NCBI RefSeq assembly: GCF_005930355.1
Contig: NZ_VDBO01000005.1
Span: 243,605-307,604, forward strand
DNA from: Paenibacillus sinopodophylli
GTDB lineage: Bacteria > Bacillota > Bacilli > Paenibacillales > Paenibacillaceae
Length of the DNA: 64,000 nt
Reading direction: 5' to 3'
Shown one piece after another: positions 42,402-50,299 of this stretch. How positions within the stretch are numbered: the stretch's first letter is position 1; every line of letters begins with the position of its first letter. The notes beneath the pieces are model-generated. The model worked only from the letters and a program-made list of their open reading frames with translations, was not told the DNA's origin and did no database searches. The position numbers were made by a program, and so were the translations under genes.

Positions 42402-43310
42402 TTACGAACGTTTCGTACGGCGCGCATTGAGCCATAAAGGAATGCGGAAGATCAAGTTGATAAGCAGTACGACGAATACGAGCACAGCCGCCGCTTTTTG
42501 TGCAATTTCCTGCGCGTCGCCGACAATGGCCTCTGACTGCACGTACCAAAGATGAACAGCAAGTGTAGCGCCTGGCGAGAACAGACTGAAATCCCACATT
42601 TCGCCTGAGGTTGTAACACCTGCTGTGAGAATAATAACGGCACTCTCTCCGAATGCACGGCCAGCAACCAAGCAAATCCCTGTAATGATACCGTTTAACG
42701 CCGCGGGAATCAGCGCGCGTGTGATCGTTTGCAGATGCGTGCCGCCAAGTGCAAAGGAGGCGCTCTTCAGCTCCTTGGGAACGGAGCGGATAGATTCTTC
42801 GGTAACGCGTGTCAGTACAGGCAGGTTCAGGAATGCAAGGCTGACTGCGCCGCCTAGGATGGTGAGCCCGATCTCAAAGTATTCTACGAACAAGGCAATT
42901 CCGAACAAGCCAAAAATAATGGACGGTACGGAAGCGAGACCTTCAACGCAAATACGTACGAAGCCGATCAGTTTATTGTCCGGTGCAAATTCGGCAAGGT
43001 AGATGCCTGCTGCCATGCCGAGCGGTATGGAAATGAGCAGGGATATGAACAGAATATAAAAGGAGTTGATGAGAGTGGGTCCGATACCGCCGCCTTCATC
43101 GATTTCACTCGGCAAGCCGAATATGAAATCCCAAGTAATTTTGGGAAGACCATCTTGTAGAATCAAATAGAGAAGTCCGAAGATAAAGGCGATAATCAGT
43201 ACACCAAGCGTCCAGACGATGCCTGTGAACGCGCGATCCTTCAAGCGGTTTAGTCCTTTTTTGTTGCTGAAGGGACTAGCTGGCGGAGTCAATTCTAACG
43301 CTTGCTTCAC
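42402..43310 (-). CDS. pstA: Phosphate ABC transporter permease PstA
   Basis: A 302-residue permease. GTG 43310 is chosen: it overlaps the pstC stop as GTGA and has AAGGGGGG seven bases upstream. Six membrane segments; conserved G-I-G-P-T-L-I-N-S, Y-L-A-E-F-A, S-V-P-S-I-I-F-G-L-F-G and A-L-G-G-T-H-L-Q-T motifs, and G-E-S-A-V-I-I-L-T-A-G. With PstC it forms the channel of the high-affinity phosphate importer. It is the last gene of the operon; no pstB ATPase gene follows before the terminator. Confidence 0.93.
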   Translation of the reverse strand: MKQALELTPPASPFSNKKGLNRLKDRAFTGIVWTLGVLIIAFIFGLLYLILQDGLPKITWDFIFGLPSEIDEGGGIGPTLINSFYILFISLLISIPLGMAAGIYLAEFAPDNKLIGFVRICVEGLASVPSIIFGLFGIALFVEYFEIGLTILGGAVSLAFLNLPVLTRVTEESIRSVPKELKSASFALGGTHLQTITRALIPAALNGIITGICLVAGRAFGESAVIILTAGVTTSGEMWDFSLFSPGATLAVHLWYVQSEAIVGDAQEIAQKAAAVLVFVVLLINLIFRIPLWLNARRTKRS

Positions 43311-44269
43311 GCTTGTGCCCCCCTTTTCTGCAGCCATCGGATGGCAACAATCATTAACAGCGAGATGATAAGGAGCAGGAAGCCCATCAAATAAAGCGCG
43401 TAGTTCCAAGTTGAATCGAATGGAACGTTGGAAATTTGCATAACGATGTTGCTTGTAAGGACAGAGGTAGGTTTAAGCAGGCTGTCTGCCAGCTGCGGCG
43501 TGTTGCCGATAACCATAACGACAGCCATCGTCTCGCCTACAGCACGCGCCATGCCGAGAATGACGGCATACATAATACCGCTTTTAGCTGAGGGAAGCAG
43601 TACTCTCCATACCGTCTGGAAGCGAGTAGCGCCAAGGGCATAGGAGGCGTCGCTAAACTTAGCGGGTACTGCGCTGATTGCGTCATCGCTTATTCGGCTT
43701 ACGGTTGGCAGCACCATAATGGTAAGTACGAGCGCTGCTGCAAGCAGGCCATCGCCCATTCCGCTTCCGGTCACAGTACGAATGAGTGGGATAAGGACGG
43801 TTAATCCCAAATACCCATATACAACGGATGGAATGCCGACAAGCAGATCAAGTACAGGACGCAGCATGTTTTTGAGCCAAGGTGGTACAAAAACAGAAAG
43901 GAATACAGCAATAATTAATGAGATAGGCACACATATGAGCAAGGTTAATGCCGTTAAGGCGAACGTTCCGAAGATGAAGATTAGTGCTCCGTATTGTTCA
44001 TTCTCAGGATTCCACTCTGTTGAGAAGAAGAAGTCTGCGATTGATATCTGGCCGAAGGTGAGCACGCCTGTACGGAACATGAGCAGCAGAATTAGGAAAA
44101 GAATCAGACATACGAAGCTTGCTGCCGCAATGCAAAGATAGCGGAAGAGGCGGTTCGAAAAAAACAAACGGGATCTCCGGTCAAACGGCTTGCTGCTGCC
44201 AGCGAGTATCGCTTTGCCAAGCTCGGCAGAGAGCCCTGACTGCCGCCCGGTATGAGTAGATTCCAACAT
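43307..44269 (-). CDS. pstC: Phosphate ABC transporter permease PstC
   Basis: A 320-residue permease with six membrane segments. Family motifs: V-G-I-P-S-V-V-Y-G-Y-L-G-L (about 140), Y-A-L-G-A-T-R-F-Q-T-V-W-R-V-L-L-P (EAA-type loop), and A-R-A-V-G-E-T-M-A-V-V-M-V-I-G-N-T. It is 165 bases downstream of pstS, with an attenuator-like hairpin between, and overlaps pstA by four bases. The N-terminal 40 residues are soluble and Arg/Ser-rich, slightly longer than usual. Confidence 0.93.
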   Translation of the reverse strand: MLESTHTGRQSGLSAELGKAILAGSSKPFDRRSRLFFSNRLFRYLCIAAASFVCLILFLILLLMFRTGVLTFGQISIADFFFSTEWNPENEQYGALIFIFGTFALTALTLLICVPISLIIAVFLSVFVPPWLKNMLRPVLDLLVGIPSVVYGYLGLTVLIPLIRTVTGSGMGDGLLAAALVLTIMVLPTVSRISDDAISAVPAKFSDASYALGATRFQTVWRVLLPSAKSGIMYAVILGMARAVGETMAVVMVIGNTPQLADSLLKPTSVLTSNIVMQISNVPFDSTWNYALYLMGFLLLIISLLMIVAIRWLQKRGAQA

Positions 44270-44364
44270 ATACGGTAAGCTCCTCTAAACGATCGGAGCT
44301 GAAAGACGGTGATTAGTCCGCTTTGCTCGTTTCGCTGTAATATGTAAACATGGTTAATTATAAA

Positions 44365-44387
44365 GGCCGTTGAAGGAAAGAACGGCC
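44365..44387 (-). terminator. Attenuator-like hairpin between pstS and pstC
   Basis: On the minus strand GGCCGTT-(9)-AACGGCC is followed by TTTATAATT. It would reduce read-through so that more PstS is made than permease, a common arrangement for binding proteins. Confidence 0.6.
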
Positions 44388-44434
44388 GGCTCAGGCGCTT
44401 ATTCGCGCAAGCCGACCGCTCCTTTGAACAAAAG

Positions 44435-45298
44435 TTATTTGATCGCTGAGATCGGAATGAACTTAAGCTTCTTCAATGAGCCGTTTTGGAACTTCGTGCT
44501 TTGTACGTATTTGATGAATTCTTTGGTCGCGCCTGTAGGCTCGCCTTTTGTCATGTAGTAGCCGTAGCCCCACACCTTGTACTTGCCATTGATTACATTC
44601 GCTTCAGTTGGAGCGATGTCATTGATTTTTACAGCAGTCATTTTGTCTGTTACATAAGCAAGGTCCATATAGCCGATTGCATTAGGTGTTGTTTCAATAG
44701 CGGATTTCATGTCGCCGCTCGTTTTTACTTCTTTGTAGTTGTCGCCTTTAGTCATGAAGTCAGTACCGCCAAGCGCCTTGTCTTGGAAGTTTACACGTGT
44801 ACCTGAACCGAAGGTACGGTTAACGACGATGATTTCAGCATCCTTGCCGCCAACTTCCTTCCAGTTTTTAATTTTACCTGAGAAGATGCCCTGCAAGTCT
44901 TTTGTAGTCAGGTTTGTTGCTGTAACATTCTTGTTCACGACAGCAGCGAAAGGAATAACAGCTACCTTGTGAGCGACTTGGCCGTCGAATTTTTTGAAGC
45001 CAGGAACATCCTTGGAAGCATCCCAGTCAACTGCTCCAATGTCAGCAATGCCTTTGCGTACAGCTTGTGGTCCTGTGATGGAACCGGCAGCTGAAGCAGA
45101 TATTTTTACTTTAGGGTTAAGCTTTTTGAATTCGTTAGCTGCTTGAAGCGTTAAAGGTAGAAGGGCAGATGAACCGTTGATTACGATTTTGCCGCTCAGC
45201 TTGCTTGCTGCGGTAGCAGTTGGTGTAGAAGCGGGAACAGAACTGAAGCCGATTACGGCGATAAGTGCTGCGATTGTTAGTTGTTTAAACCATTTCAT
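44435..45298 (-). CDS. pstS: Phosphate-binding protein PstS (no lipobox)
   Basis: A 287-residue extracytoplasmic phosphate binder. It has the S-S-A-L-L-P-L ligand loop, S-A-G-S-I-T-G-P-Q-A-V, I-G-A-V-D-W-D-A-S, and R-T-F-G-S-G-T-R motifs of the PstS family, and G-Y-M-D-L-A-Y. The signal peptide ends in T-A-T-A-A-S with no cysteine, so signal peptidase I cleavage and a soluble product are predicted, unlike the lipoprotein PstS of B. subtilis. It lies 20 bases after the propeller-protein gene in the same operon. Confidence 0.92.
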   Translation of the reverse strand: MKWFKQLTIAALIAVIGFSSVPASTPTATAASKLSGKIVINGSSALLPLTLQAANEFKKLNPKVKISASAAGSITGPQAVRKGIADIGAVDWDASKDVPGFKKFDGQVAHKVAVIPFAAVVNKNVTATNLTTKDLQGIFSGKIKNWKEVGGKDAEIIVVNRTFGSGTRVNFQDKALGGTDFMTKGDNYKEVKTSGDMKSAIETTPNAIGYMDLAYVTDKMTAVKINDIAPTEANVINGKYKVWGYGYYMTKGEPTGATKEFIKYVQSTKFQNGSLKKLKFIPISAIK

Positions 45299-45317
45299 TA
45301 GGGAATACCTCCATTAA

Positions 45318-46718
45318 TTAGTTAGTAATGTTTTTCCAGCTGCCGTTAGTCCATACAGCGAGTTGTCCGTCGATAAGAGCGGCGAAGTTAGCGTTGCTTG
45401 ATACAATAAGCTCCGATGTGCTATCGGACACGGTTTGTACAAGCTTGCTTGTACCAGTCGCGCTGTCGATTTCATAGATTGCGTTCGTACTGTTTCCGTC
45501 AGCAGTCAATAGATAGAGCTTGCTTCCGCCTTGCACAAGTTGGTATACATCTTTGTCAGCGAATGCAGGCGTACTTGTTTGGCCTGTGTTGTCGATCGAC
45601 ACCAGCTGTCCAACGCTTGCATCGTCTGCACCTACGCTCACGTAGCTGATCTTCGAGCCGTCTGCCGAAAGCTGTAGGAATACTTTATCCGCAGAATCCT
45701 TCGTCAGTTGTATTGACTTATTGTCGGCTGCTGCTGTGTTGTAGTAGTAAATTTGCGGTTCAGTTCCTGTAGCATCAATAGCAACATCATCAAGCTCAAC
45801 ATCTTTGCTGCTGTCAGCTGTTACTTTTGGCTGTTTGAACACGTAGAATGCGACTTGTGTACCGTCAGCAGAAACTTCAAGGTTCGCTTTGTAATCGATT
45901 TTATCTTCCAGCACTTTGGAAACTTTGCCGTCAGCAATCGTTACTTTCGCTACAACCGAGCTTTTGTCGCCTTGCAGGAAGAAGAGTGATGCACCGTCTG
46001 TTGACCATTGCAGCTCGTTCTTAATAGATGTATCCGTGCTTACTTGTTTAGGCTGCTTCGTGCTTAGGTCAATCGTGAATACGGCACCGTTCGCATCGGA
46101 GTAAGCAACGTGGTTGCCATCAGGTGAGAGAACAAGCTCAGAAGCACCTTCGGATGCGAGCAGCAGCTCATATTTACCGGTAGCAGCGTTAACCAAGTAG
46201 TCCTCGCGTCCTTCGCCTGCTGTGTTCGACACAATAAGCTGGGAAGCATTAGCCCAGATCGCATGTTCTGCTCCGTCCAGAAGCTCTACCGTGCTGATGG
46301 AGTTGTTATCGTAGCTGCCGCCAAGTGCTTTAACGAATGCAGCAGGCTCGATGAAGGTGGAGTAAGCGACTTCCTTCGCCGGGTGAGAGATCGTTCTAGC
46401 AGCGCCATCTAAGTTAATGGATGTGGAGGCATTCTTTAGCTTCAATGTGTGCGAGCCGAACTTAACAACTACTGTCCGGTCGCTGTTGATATGCAGTGTA
46501 GCGCCGATTGCGTTAGTTATGTCACGAACCGATGCGAGTGTAACGCCGCCGTCTACGATCGTACGAATGGAAACCGGATTTGCATTTACAAAAAAGTTTG
46601 TAGTACTGATTTGTACAGCTTGGTTAGCAGCGGCCGTGTTGGCGAATGCTGGAGTCACTGCTGATACACTAATTGCTGCTGCGATCATGGAGATAGCCAT
46701 TGCTTTTTTCATTTGCAT
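45318..46718 (-). CDS. Exported protein with copper-amine-oxidase-like N domain and TolB-like beta-propeller
   Basis: A 466-residue secreted protein. Signal peptide 1-27 ends A-F-A-N. Residues about 35-150 look like the stalk domain called copper amine oxidase N-terminal-like (V-D-G-G-V-T-L-A-S-V-R-D-I-T-N-A-I-G-A). From about 160 there are repeated blades with L-S-P-D-G-N-H-V-A-Y, W-S-T-D-G-A-S-L-F-F and L-S-A-D-G-S-K-I-S-Y, the WD40-like PD40/TolB type. AAAGGTGATC lies seven bases before ATG. It is the first gene after a candidate Pho box and is followed at 20 bases by pstS, so it is expressed with the phosphate importer. A role in phosphate capture at the wall is inferred from this position only. 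Confidence 0.8.
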   Translation of the reverse strand: MQMKKAMAISMIAAAISVSAVTPAFANTAAANQAVQISTTNFFVNANPVSIRTIVDGGVTLASVRDITNAIGATLHINSDRTVVVKFGSHTLKLKNASTSINLDGAARTISHPAKEVAYSTFIEPAAFVKALGGSYDNNSISTVELLDGAEHAIWANASQLIVSNTAGEGREDYLVNAATGKYELLLASEGASELVLSPDGNHVAYSDANGAVFTIDLSTKQPKQVSTDTSIKNELQWSTDGASLFFLQGDKSSVVAKVTIADGKVSKVLEDKIDYKANLEVSADGTQVAFYVFKQPKVTADSSKDVELDDVAIDATGTEPQIYYYNTAAADNKSIQLTKDSADKVFLQLSADGSKISYVSVGADDASVGQLVSIDNTGQTSTPAFADKDVYQLVQGGSKLYLLTADGNSTNAIYEIDSATGTSKLVQTVSDSTSELIVSSNANFAALIDGQLAVWTNGSWKNITN

Positions 46719-46872
46719 GGAATGAGATCACCTTTCTCTAATGGGGGTTTATTATGATTCAAATCTCCGACGCTGCGGTCGGTATGTAAGCAGCTTGATC
46801 CCTCCCAGACAGCGTTAATTCGGAGTAGTTCTTCGTATGTCATTCATTTCTACTAGATCATATCAGCCAATT

Positions 46873-46910
46873 ATTATCCCATCATTTAGAAATTGTATTG
46901 AATTTGTAAA
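46873..46910 (-). promoter_or_regulatory. Candidate Pho box and -10 of the pst operon
   Basis: On the minus strand, TTTACA, AATACA and TAAATG occur with an 11-base period (46910 down to 46883), resembling the TTAACA repeats of Gram-positive PhoP boxes. GATAAT (46878-46873) follows as a -10. It lies about 155 bases before the propeller gene. No other feature was seen in this 312-base gap between the two divergent genes. Confidence 0.5.
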
Positions 46911-47030
46911 TGAGAGGAGTTATATCGAACTAGAAAACAGTCTATTGATTTAAGTCGGCTGCAACCTTTTCAAGCGGGGAGTCGTTCAAATAGGAGAACA
47001 AATAAAATCAACCAGAAGAGGTGGACGACC

Positions 47031-47720
47031 ATGAAGAAACGAATGAGCACAGCAATTGCAGCGGTCGCAGTCATGCTTTCTGCATCCTTTACAACACAAG
47101 CTTTCGCTTCGGCTCCTTTTGGCGATATCGGCAGCTCAAGCAATAAAGTACAAATTGAATCCTTGCAGCAACAGGGTATTTTGAAAGGGGTAAGTGATTC
47201 GGCGTTCCATCCGGAGGACAGTCTGACAACCGCTCAAGGAATTTCCTTAATCGTGAGAACGACTCAGATCAGCTTGGCAGCTATTAGCTTCGTTAAGGCT
47301 CCAGAAGCTGACGACTACTTTACCCAAGTGAAAAACGATGCATGGTACGCAGAGGATTTCATTATTGCGCATTATAATGGTTTGGATATTCCAGCTGATA
47401 TTGATCCTTCTGCACCGCTTACGAAAGAGCAGTTCACCCATTACCTGGTTCAAGCACTTGAGCTGACAGGTCAATACGCTACTATCAAAATGTTCATTCC
47501 GATTCTAGATGAAGAGGATATCACGATCGATTATCAAGGAACGATTCAACGCGCTCTTCTATATCGTATCGCCTCTTTAGATGAAGCAGGCAATTTCGAT
47601 CCATCGCATGTGCTGACAAGAGGTGAGGCTGCGGCGATGCTTTATAATACGCATGCCTTTATTGAAGCACACAAAGAAACCGCTGTTCCAGAGCAAACGG
47701 CTCCAGAAGCGATCGAATAA
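47031..47720 (+). CDS. Small SLH-domain protein
   Basis: A 229-residue exported protein with signal peptide 1-26 (A-F-A-S-A). About two to three SLH-like units follow: F-G-D-I-G-S-S-S-N ... I-E-S-L-Q-Q-Q-G-I-L-K-G-V-S-D-S-A-F-H-P-E-D, a divergent middle with Y-F-T-Q-V-K-N-D-A-W-Y-A-E-D-F, and F-D-P-S-H-V-L-T-R-G-E-A-A-A-M-L. The middle unit is degenerate (no T-R-A-E). No other domain is present, so it may be a wall adaptor. It is divergent from the pst operon. Confidence 0.8.
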   Translation: MKKRMSTAIAAVAVMLSASFTTQAFASAPFGDIGSSSNKVQIESLQQQGILKGVSDSAFHPEDSLTTAQGISLIVRTTQISLAAISFVKAPEADDYFTQVKNDAWYAEDFIIAHYNGLDIPADIDPSAPLTKEQFTHYLVQALELTGQYATIKMFIPILDEEDITIDYQGTIQRALLYRIASLDEAGNFDPSHVLTRGEAAAMLYNTHAFIEAHKETAVPEQTAPEAIE

Positions 47721-47734
47721 TAAGCTTTAATGAA

Positions 47735-47785
47735 AAACGAGACTGCTCTCCAGATTCTGTATCTGAGGAGCAGTCTCGTTTTTAT
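47735..47785 (+). terminator. Intrinsic terminator after the small SLH gene
   Basis: AAACGAGACTGCTC / GAGCAGTCTCGTTT forms a perfect stem around a 19-base loop, followed by a T run. Confidence 0.85.
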
Positions 47786-48077
47786 TATGTACAAACAGGA
47801 AATGCTGCTGTAGGTAAGTCTTCTATGAGAGAGGGATCGCGCGATTAATAGTAGCAAAAGGATTTCAAATAGAAGGCTTAACTGGCGAGATAGCAGCTTA
47901 TCGTTATTGTCCGAGCATCGCGATAAATCCAAGCGGATAAATATGAATTAAAAGTGTAATCTTTATTTATATCATATCTCTTCATGAAAAATCAATATGA
48001 ATAGCAAAAAAAGCCTTGAAATATTTTCTAGGCTATAGTATCTTGTAAATAAGAGGTTTTGAAGGAGGTGAACGGAC
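47786..48077. other. 292-bp gap before the methionine-rich gene
   Basis: Nothing coding was found. TTGAAA (48016-48021) and TATCTT (48039-48044), 17 bases apart, are the best promoter candidate, with an imperfect -10. Confidence 0.4.
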
Positions 48078-48293
48078 ATGGAAAAGATGGCGATGCAAAT
48101 GATGATGAACATGTGCATGGAAGAAATGATGTGCAAGATGAAATCCATGAAGATGATGATGGACATGTGTATGGAAATGAAAATGATGGACAGCATGGAT
48201 ACGAACATGATGATGATGAAGATGCAAGAGTGCGACGAAATGTCTACGATGATGATGAAAATGATGCGTGACATGGAGCAAGTATCGATGTAA
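48078..48293 (+). CDS. Methionine-rich small protein (34 of 71 residues are Met)
   Basis: A 71-residue protein. I do not recognise its family. AAGGAGGTGA, an ideal ribosome binding site, lies six bases before ATG, and a TAA-TAG double stop ends the gene, which together argue for real translation. By count 34 of 71 residues are methionine (48%); four are cysteine (13, 19, 31, 52), the first three beside Met (M-C-M, M-M-C). Other residues are mostly Glu, Asp, Lys, Ser and Gln; there are almost no other hydrophobic residues, no aromatic residue, no signal peptide and no membrane helix. Met-Cys-rich composition suggests soft-metal (copper/silver) binding or oxidant scavenging; a flexible Met-rich helix as in the SRP M domain is another option. 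None of this is shown. The opposite strand encodes an apparent His-rich frame that is only its shadow. Confidence 0.8.
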   Translation: MEKMAMQMMMNMCMEEMMCKMKSMKMMMDMCMEMKMMDSMDTNMMMMKMQECDEMSTMMMKMMRDMEQVSM

Positions 48294-48302
48294 TAGCATT
48301 CA

Positions 48303-48380
48303 CCTATGAATCTGACCATTCATAGATGGATTGTTTGAGATAGACCGGCAGAGCAGTTCACTGCATGCAGGCTTTTTTTT
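48303..48380 (+). terminator. Hairpins and T run after the methionine-rich gene
   Basis: CTATGAAT-(6)-ATTCATAG (48304-48325) is followed by a second GC-rich stem-loop ahead of nine T (48371-48379). The last part is a plausible intrinsic terminator. Confidence 0.55.
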
Positions 48381-48427
48381 TGCCTTGTAATATGGAGTAT
48401 CCTCTAATTGTGCCCCGTACCTAGTTC

Positions 48428-48769
48428 TTACCAAGCGTAGTGCGCTTTAAGCTTGCTTGCAATCATGACGCGTTGAAGCTTGAACTCCCAAACCTTATCC
48501 CTAAGCTGTTTTTGCTGCTGCTCTGAATGCTGAGCATTACGCAGTTGTTCGTATATATCAAGCATTTTACGATTAATGTTATCGAAACGGAGCCATAGAT
48601 CTACGCGAATACCATGCTCAATTTCAAGGCGAATGTGGTTGTCTTTGGCCTGCAGAGTTTGGATAATTTGCTGCTGCCATTCGACATCTCCATTCGTTAC
48701 GGCAAAGTTATAAAGATCCAAATAATCATCTACCCATTTGGCAGCTATTTGTTGTTCTGAATAAGTCAT
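48428..48769 (-). CDS. Small hypothetical protein
   Basis: A 113-residue cytoplasmic protein; ATG 48769 has GGAG nine bases upstream (an in-frame TTG lies upstream at 48784, but it overlaps that site). The sequence is helical and charged (Q-Q-Q-I-I-Q-T-L-Q-A-K-D-N-H-I-R-L, E-Q-L-R-N-A-Q-H-S-E-Q-Q-Q-K-Q-L-R-D-K) and ends K-L-K-A-H-Y-A-W. No signal peptide or membrane segment. I do not recognise a family; similar IDEAL-like or spore-associated small proteins exist in bacilli, but no function can be assigned. Confidence 0.65.
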   Translation of the reverse strand: MTYSEQQIAAKWVDDYLDLYNFAVTNGDVEWQQQIIQTLQAKDNHIRLEIEHGIRVDLWLRFDNINRKMLDIYEQLRNAQHSEQQQKQLRDKVWEFKLQRVMIASKLKAHYAW

Positions 48770-48928
48770 GAGGAGCAGCTCCAATCTCTTTGGCTTTCAT
48801 ATACCTAGTATTATACTCGGAATTAATGGGAATGCAAGTAATTATTTTAAAATCTTGCTTATGTCCTCCAATTGGCGGGCTGTCTTGCTGCTACAGGCTA
48901 TACAGGAAGTACAGCTGGCCTTCAAAAA

Positions 48929-48969
48929 ACGCCGCCAATACCAACTTGATTAGTCGGTATTGGCGGCGC
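48929..48969 (-). terminator. Terminator of the 49012-49689 methyltransferase gene
   Basis: On the minus strand GCCGCCAATACC / GGTATTGGCGGC forms a perfect 12-bp stem around 13 bases, followed by GTTTTTTG. Confidence 0.85.
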
Positions 48970-49011
48970 AGCTTATTTGATGATATGGAGTGATAAGTTT
49001 TATCTGTTTAC

Positions 49012-49689
49012 TTAAATTTTGGAGGCTGCAAAAACGGCAAAGCTGTGATATTTATAAATACAATCGGAGTAGGTGAAGCCAGCTTCAGAGAGCCAAGTGA
49101 GCTGATCCGGTACGCTGGCATTTATGTCGACCTTACGACGCTCGATTGAAGCTTGAATGGCGTCTTCGGACAGTCCGCTATTGCGAATAGTGTTCTTCCA
49201 CTCGGACATATAGTAATCGTCCCAATATGGCGTCGATCCGGCCGCTTGATCGGCATTGACGAACGTACCGCCATCAATGAGAAGCTTGTGAATGGTTGAG
49301 AACAGTGCTCTTTTGGCAGGATGCGTTAAATGATGGATGGAGAGGGAGGATATAACAGCGTCGTATTTCCCTGCATAGTTATAGTTCGAATAATCAGCGG
49401 CAATCAATTCAAATGCAGGATCATCTCCGAAGCGAGCGTGCGCAGCTTTGAGCATTTCCTCGCTTAAATCAATGAGTGTGAAAGTGGCGTCTTGATATTT
49501 GCTGCGTACAAATGATGAGAAAAGACCGGTCCCTGCACCTAAGTCGAGAATACGGGGAGTTGCGTTCGAACAGGTTACAGCATGAGTGGCTGAACCATAA
49601 AAGTCATCGAAGCAGGGAATAAGCTGACGGCGCTGACGGTCATAATTCGGAGCGACGGCATCAAAGTGTTTTTTTACGATATTATTCAT
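49012..49689 (-). CDS. Class I SAM-dependent methyltransferase
   Basis: A 225-residue enzyme. SAM motif I is I-L-D-L-G-A-G-T-G-L-F-S near residue 48, motif II L-I-D-L-S-E-E-M-L near 73, and a post-motif V-I-S-S-L-S-I-H-H-L near 110. The start N-N-I-V-K-K-H-F-D-A-V-A-P-N-Y-D-R-Q-R-R-Q-L-I-P-C-F is that of a group of UbiE/CmoA-like or tRNA-type methyltransferases annotated as Methyltransf_12/25. GAGGAGGAAC precedes ATG. Substrate unknown. Confidence 0.88.
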   Translation of the reverse strand: MNNIVKKHFDAVAPNYDRQRRQLIPCFDDFYGSATHAVTCSNATPRILDLGAGTGLFSSFVRSKYQDATFTLIDLSEEMLKAAHARFGDDPAFELIAADYSNYNYAGKYDAVISSLSIHHLTHPAKRALFSTIHKLLIDGGTFVNADQAAGSTPYWDDYYMSEWKNTIRNSGLSEDAIQASIERRKVDINASVPDQLTWLSEAGFTYSDCIYKYHSFAVFAASKI

Positions 49690-49940
49690 CGTTCTAGTTC
49701 CTCCTCGGTTATTAAGGATGATTATGTGTGCTTCTGTGCTTAGTTACGTTGTATGTTACAGCTTTTGCATTCATAACTGAAATATATAAAATGAATAATC
49801 TTTATAGTTTTAAACTATTAATGTGCAATGCGATATGAGTTAAAAAATGGGTATTGCATATAAACAATATTGGTGTTAAGATTGGTGAAAATTTCATGAT
49901 CATCGATGATTGTATATGACAATCTGAATAGCTTTTACAT

Positions 49941-50192
49941 TCAATGACGAGAAAGAGTACGCTACGGGCACGATCGAACAGAGAGTTGGGGCAGCTGAAA
50001 ACCAACGTTCGGGTCATAGCGGAAAGCCATCTCCGAGAAGCAGGCTGAACGAGAGTAAGCTCTGCCGCAATTCCAGCGTTAACGGGAACATGCATTGACT
50101 GATGCATGAGCAGAGTGTCGCGCTTTGGCGTGAAACTAGGGTGGTAACACGGGTGGAGACTCGTCCCTTTATAGGGATGGGTCTCTTTTTTG
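49941..50192 (+). promoter_or_regulatory. T-box leader, predicted to sense tRNA-Ala
   Basis: The T-box sequence AGGGTGGTAACACGG is at 50138-50152 and is followed by a terminator, GAGACTCGTCCC / GGGATGGGTCTC (50156-50185) with a T run. Stem I is seen as CGCTACG (49960-49966) pairing with CATAGCG (50015-50021); below it the 5' side has GAGTA and the 3' side GAAA-GCC-A. By alignment to the B. subtilis glyQS leader (GAAA-GGC-A) the specifier is GCC (50026-50028), an alanine codon. The T-box bulge TGGT fits a tRNA ending ACCA, as tRNA-Ala does. When uncharged tRNA-Ala is present the terminator should be disrupted and the aminotransferase gene transcribed. Confidence 0.82.
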
Positions 50193-50199
50193 TTTTTCA

Positions 50200-50299
50200 A
50201 AATATAAGAAAGTATAAGTTTCACCCTTATGCTCCGCTTATATTTCTCGGACTGAAGCGCGCTGCGCCGCCAAAGAACGGCGACTGCCGTTTCACCTTG
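50200..50299 (+). repeat. Type A hairpin repeat, copy A1
   Basis: About 100 bp. AAATATAAG pairs with CTTATATTT, then CTCGGACTGAAGCGCGCTGC leads into a GC-rich second hairpin (CGCCG / CGGCG, flanked by GAAGCG / CGTTTC). Related copies lie at 59541 and 60371. Confidence 0.75.

Noticed and set aside
43719..44141. A 140-residue plus-strand frame opposite pstC
   Set aside because: It is antisense to conserved membrane segments and motifs of PstC and has no start signal.
48033..48299. Minus-strand frames rich in histidine opposite the methionine-rich gene
   Set aside because: His codons (CAT/CAC) on the minus strand are the mirror of Met codons (ATG) and Met-rich context on the plus strand; the plus frame has an ideal ribosome site and the minus frames do not.
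49802..50224. A 140-residue minus-strand frame over the T-box leader
   Set aside because: It covers a well-formed T-box and its terminator, has no family resemblance and no ribosome site; it is a chance frame.
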